64,000 nucleotides of DNA from Echinicola vietnamensis DSM 17526 (GTDB lineage Bacteria > Bacteroidota > Bacteroidia > Cytophagales > Cyclobacteriaceae), in contig NC_019904.1 of NCBI RefSeq assembly GCF_000325705.1, positions 4,280,001-4,344,000 of the forward strand. Reading direction: 5' to 3'. Made by a program: the position numbers and the translations under genes. The notes beneath the pieces are model-generated. The model was given only the letters and a program-made list of their open reading frames with translations, ran no database searches and was not told the origin of the DNA. Position 1 is the stretch's first letter. Every line of letters starts with the position of its first letter. Shown here piece by piece: positions 44,259-53,261 of this stretch.

Positions 44259-45302
44259 CTATTCTTCTTCTAATGTATACGCTAGTTTTCTGGGTTTGTA
44301 TTTTTTACTGACGTCTCCTATCACTCGAATATGCTCAGGAGTGGTCCCACAGCAACCACCCAGGATATTGATCAAGCCATCTTTCAGAAATTCTTCCACC
44401 TGATCGGCCATTTCTTGGGCGGTTTGGTCATACTGGCCAAACTCATTGGGCAGCCCGGCATTTGGATAGGCACTGACGTAAAACGGTGCATTTTCTGCCA
44501 ACACTTTCAGATAAGGTCTTAACTCTTTTGCCCCCAATGCACAATTCAGCCCAATGCTCATCAAAGGTACATGAGAAACTGAAATGAGGAAAGCCTCCGT
44601 GGTCTGTCCACTGAGTGTCCTGCCAGAAGCATCCGTAATGGTTCCTGAAATCATGATGGGGATCCCTCCTTCCTCTGGAGAAAGGGGTAGTCCTTTTTCC
44701 TCAAAAACCTCTTGGATGGCAAACAATGCCGCTTTGGCATTCAAGGTATCAAATATCGTTTCTACCAAGAGAATATCAACTCCCCCATCCAGTAATCCCC
44801 TAACCTGCTCGGCATAGGCCTCGGAGAGCTGATCAAAATTAATGGCACGGTACCCAGGGTCATTGACATCTGGGGAAATCGAAGCCGTCCTGTTTGTAGG
44901 CCCGATAGCACCGGCCACAAAGCGGGGCTGATCGGGAGTTTTTTCACTGTATGAAAGGGCCGCTTCCCTGGCGATTCTTGCGGATTCCACATTGAGCTCA
45001 TAGGCCAATTGCGAAAGATCGTAATCCTCCTGTGCAATGGAAGTACTGCTAAAGGTATTCGTTTCTATGATATCTGCTCCAGCCTCCAAATATGTATCGT
45101 GGATGTCCCGAATGATCTTCGGTCTGCTAAGTGACAGTAAATCATTGTTGCCCTTTAGGGCCTTGGGGTGATTGGCCAATTCAGGTGTCCTGAAATCCTC
45201 TTCTTCAAGCGTATAACGCTGAATCATGGTACCCATCGCACCATCGAGTATCAAGATCTTTTTGTCTACTTGTTGAAGTAATATGTCGGTTCGTGTATTC
45301 AT
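44259..45302 (-). CDS. metH: Homocysteine S-methyltransferase subunit of split methionine synthase
   Basis: 347 residues from the ATG at 45302 (the frame opens earlier, at 45338, inside the leader). It corresponds to the N-terminal domain of Met[12 protein letters not shown] at the start, [17 protein letters not shown], and zinc-binding cysteines in GLNCALGA and [11 protein letters not shown]. Its stop is adjacent to the start of the large subunit. In E. coli these regions are one 1227-residue chain; here they are two genes, a split also seen in other Bacteroidota. It binds homocysteine through zinc and receives the methyl group from the cobalamin domain. Confidence 0.94.
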   Translation of the reverse strand: MNTRTDILLQQVDKKILILDGAMGTMIQRYTLEEEDFRTPELANHPKALKGNNDLLSLSRPKIIRDIHDTYLEAGADIIETNTFSSTSIAQEDYDLSQLAYELNVESARIAREAALSYSEKTPDQPRFVAGAIGPTNRTASISPDVNDPGYRAINFDQLSEAYAEQVRGLLDGGVDILLVETIFDTLNAKAALFAIQEVFEEKGLPLSPEEGGIPIMISGTITDASGRTLSGQTTEAFLISVSHVPLMSIGLNCALGAKELRPYLKVLAENAPFYVSAYPNAGLPNEFGQYDQTAQEMADQVEEFLKDGLINILGGCCGTTPEHIRVIGDVSKKYKPRKLAYTLEEE

Positions 45303-45367
45303 GCCCTCATTAATAGTAAGAAAAGCTGTATCGAGCAAAGAACCGATAGAAAAGCAATAATCTACCG

Positions 45368-45465
45368 CTCATCTTTTCCTGACAAGCTCAGGATGGGAGT
45401 TAGCACCTTGTCTGATCAGGTTGCTAAGACGTCATAGGGCCCTTCCCTCGGTCTTTCTCGATAAG
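45368..45465 (-). promoter_or_regulatory. SAM-I (S-box) riboswitch
   Basis: Read on the minus strand: CTTATCGAGA (P1 start), GAGGGAAGGGCCCTATGA, CTTAGCAACC, AGGTGCTAACTCC, and AAAGATGAG closing P1. These are the conserved S-box blocks in the correct order. P1 pairs CTTATC with GATGAG. The aptamer ends 66 nt before the start of the split metH, so it should repress metH-metF when S-adenosylmethionine is high. The expression platform is not obvious: no clear terminator follows, so translational control is possible. Confidence 0.95.
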
Positions 45466-45561
45466 CAATTCCAAAGTTAACATGAATTAGTGGAAAAAAA
45501 TTACATTCTACCCATTTTATTTTGATAATATCGGTTTCAGTAAGCACTCCGTAAATATCAA

Positions 45562-46872
45562 TCAGGGCCTGATTCCTACTCCCACCTGCAAATAGGGATT
45601 GGACATGTATTGAGACATGCTGACTGCTCCTAACTCATAGCTTCCAAGTGGAATTTCTACTCCTCCGTATACCGAAGCCACTAAGGCAACCTTAGATCTT
45701 TTGGCAAGGGGGAAAACCCTACTTAAATAAATTTCAGGTTTAGCCATCATTCCACCATTTCGCAATTCACCATCATAGTCCGGAAGATCAATTAAATCAG
45801 GAAAATCCAGCTTTCGCTTATGGATCAAGCTGTACCGTACATTACCATAGCCCAAGCCGCCCAACGCGCCCACTTCCCAATTATAAATATCGATCAGTTT
45901 GGCACCCAAGTTCCCATATATCCTTAAGCTGCTAAGGCTTTGGTCATAATCTTGATTTGCCTCACCAGACATATTTAGATTATATAAATCTATTCCGTAC
46001 AGAAACCCTCTGTTTTCCCCTAAAAGCTTTAAACCTAAGTTTTTGGGAATTCCTTTTAGGGGTTTGTAGCCATTATTCTTAAGGTGAGCATTAAGGTCAT
46101 TTGGCTTGGTAAAGTGCGCACCATAAATTAAGTGTATGCCTAAAGATGCATCCCGGTAGAAATAATTTTTCTCAGGAAGGCTGATGCCAGCACCCAACCG
46201 GACAAAAGCACCGCTTTGCAAATTGTCAAATGTCAATCCATTTAAGTTCCAGGAATCTTCGAAGGGATTAAAAGAATAGCCAACTTTGGCGATCATGCTA
46301 ATGACTTCTTCACTGGGTAAAATATTGAGGTCATAGCCCAGTTCAAAACCAATTTCCGTCAAAAAACCACCCATAAACTGACTGCCCTTGTTGATGTCAT
46401 TCCTTCTCAGGATAAATCCATGAGCGGGATCGGCCAAAAACTGGTCCAGGTTTTCCCCTTCCCGCTCTTCAAGCATTTCCACATTCAAATAGCCCATGCC
46501 GATAGACATGTAATGAATCAGGTGAAATTTCCCTTCTTCGGTAAAGCTATAGCCGAAATTGATAAAAGCCCTAGTCGTACGGTAATCCAACGCATAATCG
46601 TAAAATGGCGTCTCCACACCGTTATTTTGATAGAGCTCGGCTCCAATGATAAAGTCGTTAAACCGTGTTTGATAACTAAGGCCATAGGAATTATAACTGT
46701 TTGGCATGGGGGGCTGACCATGATTTTCCAAGAGCTTATTCAATCCCTGCAGATTGGCTCCAGAGGTACCATAGTAAACATTGAAGCTGGTCCGCTGATA
46801 CCCTCTGGTCTCTTGTGCAAAAGCTTCTCCACCGAAGCACACCAAAATAAAAATTACAACAATTGTCCTCAT
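45562..46872 (-). CDS. Outer membrane beta-barrel protein of unknown function
   Basis: 436 residues with a signal peptide (cleavage near EAFAQE). The rest alternates aromatic, glycine and polar residues typical of barrel strands (for example RAFINFGYSFTEEG and RLGAGISLPEKNYF) and has no soluble domain. I do not recognise the family. It is transcribed leftward after the met operon region (about 96 nt beyond the riboswitch end, same strand), and could be transcribed alone. Confidence 0.7.
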   Translation of the reverse strand: MRTIVVIFILVCFGGEAFAQETRGYQRTSFNVYYGTSGANLQGLNKLLENHGQPPMPNSYNSYGLSYQTRFNDFIIGAELYQNNGVETPFYDYALDYRTTRAFINFGYSFTEEGKFHLIHYMSIGMGYLNVEMLEEREGENLDQFLADPAHGFILRRNDINKGSQFMGGFLTEIGFELGYDLNILPSEEVISMIAKVGYSFNPFEDSWNLNGLTFDNLQSGAFVRLGAGISLPEKNYFYRDASLGIHLIYGAHFTKPNDLNAHLKNNGYKPLKGIPKNLGLKLLGENRGFLYGIDLYNLNMSGEANQDYDQSLSSLRIYGNLGAKLIDIYNWEVGALGGLGYGNVRYSLIHKRKLDFPDLIDLPDYDGELRNGGMMAKPEIYLSRVFPLAKRSKVALVASVYGGVEIPLGSYELGAVSMSQYMSNPYLQVGVGIRP

Positions 46873-47191
46873 CAGGTGAAATTTCAGCTCAAAAATAAAA
46901 TTTATATGTTAAAAGGCGATAACTTTTATCAGGTTTATAAGTCATCTGCCATAGGTACATAATAAACATTTTGATCTCATTTTGCTGGATTTTCGGTAAA
47001 GATTTAATCTATGGCCCATCCCAGATCGACCCAGCTGTCCAAATTTGACAAATCTCAGCTAAAACGCTATTAACAAGATATCACTTTCAGCCCACATGGC
47101 CGTAGGAGATATCGATCCCAAAAGACTACTTTTATGGGATTTTATAGTATATTAACTGCCCTGTTTTAGTTATCTACTCTTTAACAAACAA
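46873..47191. other. Divergent spacer
   Basis: About 320 nt between the leftward barrel gene and rightward YbjQ-like gene. No gene, repeat or strong hairpin is recognised; it should hold both promoters. Confidence 0.35.
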
Positions 47192-47527
47192 ATGAACAAC
47201 AGTATGATTACAACAACCACCCCTTCAGTGGAAGGACATGAAATCAAAACATATTTTGGAATTGTTTCTGGAGAAACGATCATAGGAGCGAATGTTTTCA
47301 GGGACTTTTTTGCCAGTATCACAGATATCGTCGGTGGCCGCTCAGGCACCTATGAAAAAGTACTGAAAGAAGCCAAGTCAACTTCTCTGATGGAAATGGA
47401 AATGCAAGCAAAAGCGATGGGAGGAAATGCTGTAGTCGGTGTGGACCTGGACTATGAAACCATCCGCGATGGCATGTTGATGGTTACAGCGAGTGGAACC
47501 GCCGTATTGGTAGAACCCAAGCAATGA
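47192..47527 (+). CDS. YbjQ/DUF74 family protein
   Basis: 111 residues from the ATG at 47192; an ATG at 47204 is an alternative start. The family core is clear: [33 protein letters not shown] and [15 protein letters not shown]. YbjQ-family proteins form homopentamers; some annotations call them heavy-metal-binding, but no function is firmly known. It is a cytoplasmic protein that converges with the ferredoxin-like gene through a shared hairpin. Confidence 0.9.
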   Translation: MNNSMITTTTPSVEGHEIKTYFGIVSGETIIGANVFRDFFASITDIVGGRSGTYEKVLKEAKSTSLMEMEMQAKAMGGNAVVGVDLDYETIRDGMLMVTASGTAVLVEPKQ

Positions 47528-47568
47528 TAAATGATGTAACGTTTCTGTAGAAAGAGATGTATTCCTTC

Positions 47569-47604
47569 ATCCGTGCTCTGTAATCATATGACCAGGGCAC
47601 GGAT
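47569..47604. terminator. Hairpin shared by convergent genes
   Basis: ATCCGTGCTCT (47569-47579) pairs with AGGGCACGGAT (47594-47604) with one G-T wobble. The T-tract is weak on both strands, but its position between two convergent stops favours a bidirectional terminator. Confidence 0.6.
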
Positions 47605-47607
47605 AAT

Positions 47608-47862
47608 TTATTCATGTGTGAGTTTCCCTTCTAAAATTTGATGGATTTTTTCCTTGGTGCTTTTTTTGATCACCTCATTGTTAATGACCACCATGGGACC
47701 CGTTTTGCAAAAATCCATACATTTGGTTTTGACAATTTTATATTTCCCTTTGTGCGTATCCAGTTTGGTAAGATCTTGGACATCCTTGAGCAAACCTTTA
47801 CAGCCATTTTTTTTACAATCCGAACCGGCACACACAAATATGAATTTCCTGAACTTTCCCAT
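47608..47862 (-). CDS. Thioredoxin-like [2Fe-2S] ferredoxin
   Basis: 84 residues. Cysteines at 11, 16, 48 and 52 (FVCAGSDCK and TKCMDFCKTGP) are spaced as in thioredoxin-fold 2Fe-2S proteins such as the NuoE C-terminal domain; Cys21 is extra. It is a small soluble electron carrier of unknown partner. It begins 6 nt after the stop of the DUF819 permease gene and is probably co-transcribed. Confidence 0.88.
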   Translation of the reverse strand: MGKFRKFIFVCAGSDCKKNGCKGLLKDVQDLTKLDTHKGKYKIVKTKCMDFCKTGPMVVINNEVIKKSTKEKIHQILEGKLTHE

Positions 47863-47868
47863 GTATCG

Positions 47869-49122
47869 CTAAAGGTTTGACACCATTTGTAACAACAAAC
47901 CGCACAAATACGCTCCATACGTCCCTACTGCATAACCAAACACGGCCAATAAAACCCCCACAGGTGCCAATGAAGGATTGAAGGCTGATGCTACAATCGG
48001 GGCAGAGGCTGCGCCTCCTACATTGGCCTGTGAACCGACAGCAACATAGAAAAAAGGAGCTTTGATAAGATAGGCCACTATTAGCATAATCGTTATGTGA
48101 AAGAGCATCCATATGGCACCGACCAAGAATAAAGTGGGATTGTCCATTATGGCAAACAAATCCATCTGCATGCCTACCGTGGCAATGAGCACATAAAGCA
48201 ATACACTTCCCAATCTGCTCGCCCCCACTCCTTCGAGGTTTCTGGCTTTGGTAAAGGAAAGGATCAATCCTCCGGTGGTGGCGATGATCACGATCCAGAA
48301 AAAAGGAGAATCCAAGGAATATTTTTCCAATGAAGGGTAATTGGTCCCTATCCACGGCGCAATAAAATCAGCTATCCAATGGGCCAAGCCGGTAATGCCG
48401 AACCCTACTCCCAGAATCATTAATGTGTCGGCCATACTTGGAATCTTCATGATGCTTCCGCGATAGGCTTCCACTTTTTTCTGCAGGGCATCAATAGCCG
48501 AACTATCCGCTTTGAACAGCTTATCGATACGGCCGGGATTGGCTGCCCAATACAGTAAAAAAGCCAACCACAAGTTGGCCATGACCACATCCACCGCAAT
48601 GACCTGACTAAAAAGCTCCCCACTGGGCTCAAATGTCCGCAGCATGGCGGTTTGATTGGCCCCTCCACCAATCCAGCTACCTGCAATGGTAGACAATCCT
48701 CTCCACACTTCATCTGGACCGACGCCCCCCACTACACTTGGATCAAAAATCGAAACCACCAACAAGGCTAAAGGACCACCTAAAATGATCCCTAAGGTCC
48801 CCGCCAAAAACATGGTGAGTGCTTTTGGACCTAATTTAATAATGGCCTTAAAATCTATACTTAGGGTCAGTAAGACCAACGAAGCCGGCAACAAATACCG
48901 AGAAGCAATCCTATACAATGCCGAGGTCTCTCCCGAAATAACGCCCAAGGTATTCAAAATAGAAGGCAGGAAATAACATAACAGCACCGTAGGAACCACC
49001 CTGTAGAACTTTTGCCAAAAGGGATTTTTGCTGGCTGCCGTACCAAATACAATGGCTAGAATGCTGACGAGGATACCTAAGACAACGGCATCATTAGTGA
49101 TCAAAGGAGTGCTTTCCTGCAT
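47869..49122 (-). CDS. DUF819 family membrane protein
   Basis: A 417-residue protein with about 11 hydrophobic helices. The typical DUF819 segments are present: GLSTIAGSWIGGGANQTAML, PSMADTLMILGVGFGITG and VGSQANVGGAASAPIVASAF. The paired glycine/asparagine-rich segments are reminiscent of inverted-repeat secondary transporters, but the substrate is unknown. It is followed closely by the ferredoxin-like gene. Confidence 0.9.
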   Translation of the reverse strand: MQESTPLITNDAVVLGILVSILAIVFGTAASKNPFWQKFYRVVPTVLLCYFLPSILNTLGVISGETSALYRIASRYLLPASLVLLTLSIDFKAIIKLGPKALTMFLAGTLGIILGGPLALLVVSIFDPSVVGGVGPDEVWRGLSTIAGSWIGGGANQTAMLRTFEPSGELFSQVIAVDVVMANLWLAFLLYWAANPGRIDKLFKADSSAIDALQKKVEAYRGSIMKIPSMADTLMILGVGFGITGLAHWIADFIAPWIGTNYPSLEKYSLDSPFFWIVIIATTGGLILSFTKARNLEGVGASRLGSVLLYVLIATVGMQMDLFAIMDNPTLFLVGAIWMLFHITIMLIVAYLIKAPFFYVAVGSQANVGGAASAPIVASAFNPSLAPVGVLLAVFGYAVGTYGAYLCGLLLQMVSNL

Positions 49123-49465
49123 GGAATGTTTAAATTCTTTAAAACAAATAAGTAGTACAAAAGAAACAAAACCTTGGATAAAAAAAAATATAGGTATCCT
49201 TAACTTTACCCTCCGCCCAGCTAAACGAAAGATCCGTCAAAACCCTAATTGGTCTCAGATACACCTAGACAGCCCGGATTATTTCCTCCTTATACAGGAA
49301 TGCGATGAGTTGGATAGGTTCATTAAGTCAAAACCAAATTGAAATTTTCGGAAAGTACAAGGCTGTAGATACCCAAAAAATCAGTAAACCAGGTCGCGTG
49401 TTCTAGGTCAAACGGCACCAGCCCATGCACTATGGTGAAGAATTAAACCTTGGGGTGTCTTTCAT
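49123..49465. other. Spacer between the NUDIX and DUF819 genes
   Basis: About 340 nt with an A-rich tract near 49165 and no recognised gene or repeat. It should carry the promoter of the DUF819 gene. Confidence 0.35.
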
Positions 49466-50095
49466 TTACTTCTCCCAAATCAGCAGCAGCTCACTTAAAA
49501 TCATGGCCGTAGCCCCCCAAACCATTTCAGCATCAATATCAAAATAAGGTGCTTGTATCTCTATATTATTTCGAGCCTTTATGGTGGTTTTCTTACGAAT
49601 GTTATGATCCATGAGAATGTTAAAATCACAATGGATAATCCTGGAAACCTCCCTTGGGTCAGGAACGAATGTGGGAGCCTGCTCCGTAAACCCCACATAT
49701 GGAGTGACCAAAAAGTTACTTGGCGGAATAAACAGCTGTGAGAGCTTTCCGATCACCTGTACGTCCTTGGCCGGAACCCCTATCTCTTCTTCCGTTTCTC
49801 GAAGCGCAGTTTCTTGAAGATTGGCATCTTCCTGTTCTTTTTTACCACCAGGGAGTGAAACCTGACCACCATGGGCACCATCATACTCCGGTCTTTTGAT
49901 AAAGGGTACCCAACAACCTTTCCCCTTCGGATATAATAAAATCAAGACCGCTCCTTCCCTGGCATGGCTCAAGTCGTGTTGGGCAAACCTTGCATTATCG
50001 ATAGGTTGAGGCGCCATTTTCACCTGACCAGCCTTACCGGGCAATGGTCTTTTGATGTTATCTTCTAGCTTCTGAATTACTCGTTCCAATTTCAT
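49466..50095 (-). CDS. NUDIX hydrolase, probable CoA pyrophosphatase
   Basis: 209 residues from the ATG at 50095; the frame extends to 50197 but the internal start MKLERVIQKLED matches family N-termini. It has the NudL-type long NUDIX box, from LPGGKKEQEDANLQ to ALRETEEEIG, preceded by AVLILLYPKG. CoA pyrophosphatases cut coenzyme A to 4'-phosphopantetheine and 3',5'-ADP. It is a single cytoplasmic gene, flanked on its promoter side by a repeat-rich gap. Confidence 0.9.
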   Translation of the reverse strand: MKLERVIQKLEDNIKRPLPGKAGQVKMAPQPIDNARFAQHDLSHAREGAVLILLYPKGKGCWVPFIKRPEYDGAHGGQVSLPGGKKEQEDANLQETALRETEEEIGVPAKDVQVIGKLSQLFIPPSNFLVTPYVGFTEQAPTFVPDPREVSRIIHCDFNILMDHNIRKKTTIKARNNIEIQAPYFDIDAEMVWGATAMILSELLLIWEK

Positions 50096-50325
50096 CACCT
50101 TAAAACTATCCAAGATTTTATTATGGCACAAGCACTTGTACTGGTTCAAGCCAAAAAGTTGGGGCCAAGATCCTGCCAAAGCTTGGGCATAGTGCATGGG
50201 AATTATGCTAGCTGCACATCCCGCTCATTTGGGATCAAGTAATATTTCTGGGATATGAATGTGACATGTTCTTTTGAAAGAAAATTTAACACCATTAAAA
50301 CAATGGTTTTCTGCTATCCGTACGA

Positions 50326-50460
50326 ATGGGTTTTAGCGGGAATTTATGGGGAATAGTTAGGCCCATGCCGCTAAAACGGGAAACGTTGGATGGGTAAATT
50401 TACCATGGGCTTCACCCATGGCTATGGATGTGTCGCCACTATTGGGGCTAACTTTCGAGG
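50326..50460 (+). repeat. Dispersed repeat family C, copy 1
   Basis: Begins GAATGGGTTTTAGCGGGAAT, includes the palindrome CCATGGG/CCCATGG (50403-50421) and the core CTATGGATGTGTCGCC (50422-50437), and ends GGGGCTAAC. The same blocks occur in inverted orientation near 54130-54265. Confidence 0.8.
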
Positions 50461-50665
50461 GTACATCATACACCATACCACGGATCAAGCAATATTTCTG
50501 AGGGCAACTCTATTTAAAAGGATGCTATATCATCTATGAACTGGATGAATCCAAGCGTTGAAGAGAAGTCCTCTTCATAACCAAAGGCATGAACATCGTA
50601 AACTTTTAAAGTCATGTAAGCCGCGGATAAAAGATATGAACATGGGTTTGCCATTTTTTAAGCAT

Positions 50666-50776
50666 TCTATCTGTGTTTATCAGCCTTCATCCGTGGCCAA
50701 ATAGAACCAAAGGTGGCGCAGAACATATTTACCCATCGAAATAGGCTATCCCCCCAACTCTTCGGCTTGATCCATG
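50666..50776 (+). repeat. Dispersed repeat family B, copy 4
   Basis: CTATCTGTGTTTATC, TTCATCCGTGGCCAAATAGA, ACCAAAGGTGGC, ACCCATCGAAATAGGCTATC and CTTCGGCTTGATCCATGA, collinear with the copies at 26451, 26951 and 37352. Confidence 0.8.
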
Positions 50777-50797
50777 ACACCTCGTCCTGAGGAACAT

Positions 50798-50833
50798 AAA
50801 AAAAGGTCTGCACATGGTACAGACCTTTTTTTT
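50798..50833. terminator. Orphan bidirectional terminator hairpin
   Basis: AAAAAAAGGTCTG (50798-50810), 9-nt loop, CAGACCTTTTTTT (50820-50832). A strong stem with T-tracts on both strands. No coding gene ends here in either direction: the nearest genes diverge from this gap. It may end an unannotated RNA or be a relic. Confidence 0.85.
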
Positions 50834-51178
50834 ACTATCAAACCTATTAAACCTATTGTTGAATTATTCAAAAATTTGAATAATGTAACGGAAAGGTAAA
50901 AAATAATTCCCAATAAGCAAACAAACGATTGCATTAGCCTTTAGACTAGTTTTTAGTTCGCCATCTGTACCGATAAACAAAAACAAAATTTACCTATTAA
51001 GTTAATGTTAATTAACCATAAATTATATGGTTGTAATCAAAAATACTTCATGGAATACTGGCTATGGGATTTGAAAAAATCCCCCTTAAATTCTACTCAT
51101 ATATTGTGCAATCTGCTGTATATGACTATACTTTTATTTATATTCGAAATTAAGTTTTGATTCCAACCACCACCATTC
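50834..51178 (+). promoter_or_regulatory. Upstream region of aceK
   Basis: About 345 nt, A+T-rich. A possible promoter is TTG at 51104-51106 with TACTTTTA at 51129-51136, close to the Bacteroidota TAnnTTTG box, though spacing (22 nt) is long. No gene seen. Confidence 0.3.
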
Positions 51179-52906
51179 ATGAGTACAGCTACCCAACCGC
51201 TCGTTGTCCAAAAAATCATAGATGCTTACCATAAATACATTACTTCCTTTCATGAACATACTAAACGAGCCCCCATTTACTTTAGGGAAAGAGATTGGGA
51301 CGGGGTCCAGTTAAACCACCGCCAACGCCTGCGACTCTACAAAGACTGTGTCAATGAAGTAGTGGCTTCGTGTAAAGAAAGCTACGGAGAATACCTAAAG
51401 GACAGGCAATTTTGGATAGACGTAAAAACAGCATTTTCGAAAGCGATCAACACCCGAAAAGATAAAGAACTTGCCGAATCCTTTTATAACTCGGTCATAA
51501 GAAAAGCTGTATCAGACCTTTCCATAGATGAGGAATTGATGTATGTTTTGGAAGGATATGACTCCTGTGAAATCCATTCCCAAGAACCGCTTTTCCATAA
51601 TTATCCTTCTCATTGGGGGGTACAGAAAATCATTAGAAAGATTTTGGAGGATTTTGATTTCCAAGCCCCTTACTATCAACGCGAAAAGGATGTCCAGTAT
51701 TTGGTAAGAAGTATCCGAGAAGTGATTTTGACCCGCTATAAGGTAGATGAAAACACGACCACTCAAGTCCTAAAACAAGTCTTTTATCGCAATAAGGCTG
51801 CTTATTTAATTGGCAGGACATTTTTGGGAGGCAAATGGATGCCGTTCATTATCCCATTTCTAAATGGCCCAAAAGGGATTTATGTGGACACGCTGATCTT
51901 CGATCCGAACTTAATGAGTGCCATTTTCAGCTACACCCGATCTTATTTTATGGTGGAAACCGAAATCCCGTCTCAAATTGTCGCCTTTCTCAATTCTGTG
52001 ATCAGGCATAAAAAAGTCTATGAGCTTTATAATGCGATTGGGTTTAACAAGCATGGTAAAACTGAATTTTACCGGGACTTTTTGAACCACCTCAACACCA
52101 GTAATGATCAATTTACGGTAGCACCAGGAATCAAAGGCATGGTAATGACCGTATTTACCTTGCCCTCTTATAACATTGTCTTTAAGGTAATCAAAGACCA
52201 CTTTGACCCACCAAAAAACATGACCCGTCAAGAAGTAAAAGATAAATACCGCTTGGTATCGCTCCATGACCGGGTAGGAAGAATGGCCGATACCCACGAA
52301 TTTGAATATTTTCAGATTCCAATGGACCGGGTTCATCCTGATTTATTGAAAGAATTAAAAAATACCGTAAACTCCTTGATTAAGATCGATGGGGACACCT
52401 TGTTTATCAAACATTTGTATACGGAAAGGAGATTGACGCCGCTTAATATGTATTTGGAGGATTGTACGCTTGAAGACGCCAAAATTGCGGTTGAAGAATA
52501 TGGAAACGCCATTTTGCAATTGGCAAAGGCCAATATCTTTCCTGGTGATATGATGACCAAGAACTTTGGCGTAACCCGACAAAAAAGGGTAATTTTTTAT
52601 GACTATGACGAAATTGAATTCTTGACAAAGATGAATTTCCGAATCAAACCAAAACCCGTGACATTTGATCAAATCTACGCCTCACGCCCATGGTATGAAA
52701 TCGCCAAAAATGATGTTTTCCCTGAAGATTTCAAGCGGTTTATGATTGGCCGCTCAGATATAAAGCCTCATTTTTTCGAATTTCATAAATTGCTGTTTGA
52801 TCCGGAGCACTGGCAGAAAATCCAAGGCCGCATCGAACACGGGGAATTGATCCACGCATTTCCCTATCCGGAGTACATGCGCTTCCGGCCAGAGGAAGAA
52901 GTATAA
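51179..52906 (+). CDS. aceK: Isocitrate dehydrogenase kinase/phosphatase
   Basis: 575 residues, the same length class as E. coli AceK (578). The kinase-like domain has APGIKGMVMTVFTLPS (315-330) as the ATP loop, K336 in VFKVIKD, D371 in ADTHEFEYF, and D457/D475 in PGDMMTKNFG and IFYDYDEIE. These catalytic residues fall at the same numbers as in the E. coli enzyme. It phosphorylates and dephosphorylates isocitrate dehydrogenase to set flux between the TCA cycle and the glyoxylate bypass. No isocitrate lyase, malate synthase or icd is nearby, unlike the aceBAK operon of enterobacteria. It stands alone after a repeat-rich gap. Confidence 0.95.
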   Translation: MSTATQPLVVQKIIDAYHKYITSFHEHTKRAPIYFRERDWDGVQLNHRQRLRLYKDCVNEVVASCKESYGEYLKDRQFWIDVKTAFSKAINTRKDKELAESFYNSVIRKAVSDLSIDEELMYVLEGYDSCEIHSQEPLFHNYPSHWGVQKIIRKILEDFDFQAPYYQREKDVQYLVRSIREVILTRYKVDENTTTQVLKQVFYRNKAAYLIGRTFLGGKWMPFIIPFLNGPKGIYVDTLIFDPNLMSAIFSYTRSYFMVETEIPSQIVAFLNSVIRHKKVYELYNAIGFNKHGKTEFYRDFLNHLNTSNDQFTVAPGIKGMVMTVFTLPSYNIVFKVIKDHFDPPKNMTRQEVKDKYRLVSLHDRVGRMADTHEFEYFQIPMDRVHPDLLKELKNTVNSLIKIDGDTLFIKHLYTERRLTPLNMYLEDCTLEDAKIAVEEYGNAILQLAKANIFPGDMMTKNFGVTRQKRVIFYDYDEIEFLTKMNFRIKPKPVTFDQIYASRPWYEIAKNDVFPEDFKRFMIGRSDIKPHFFEFHKLLFDPEHWQKIQGRIEHGELIHAFPYPEYMRFRPEEEV

Positions 52907-53261
52907 TTAATCTACTAATGCCGTTTATTACTACTATCATATCCATCGAAATCCTGGATTGGATAAAATGAATAGTTTTAAGCGTGCTGATACAGCTGTA
53001 ATGACTTTTTGCGCTAACGGGATGGAACACCCAATACGTAAATAAAAATTTTTTGAAACAATTGGCATTTTTAAGGGTTATTAATTTTGATATAACCTTG
53101 TAATTCATTAATATTCAGTTAGTACAATAATGATATAAAGAAAATTATTATTCTTAATATCGTCATTTACCAAGCATCATTTTTTGACAAAAACACGGAA
53201 CCAGAAACTTAAATTGTTTGACTTAATTATGGTTTAAAATTGATATTAAAATTGTCGGAAC
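52907..53261 (+). other. A+T-rich spacer
   Basis: About 355 nt between aceK and the DUF4136 gene. No gene or hairpin recognised. TTTGACTTAAT near 53217 could be the -33 part of the promoter for the following gene. Confidence 0.3.

Larger units (their letters stand above)
50198..50797. other. Gene-poor gap with three repeat families
   Basis: No gene. It contains family A motifs at 50231-50252 (GGGATCAAGTAATATTTCTG) and 50481-50503 (CGGATCAAGCAATATTTCTG), a family C unit at 50326-50460 and a family B copy at 50666-50776. Confidence 0.7.

Noticed and set aside
50746..50934. Leftward 62-codon open frame across the orphan terminator
   Set aside because: It runs through the terminator hairpin and a family B repeat and has no plausible start context.
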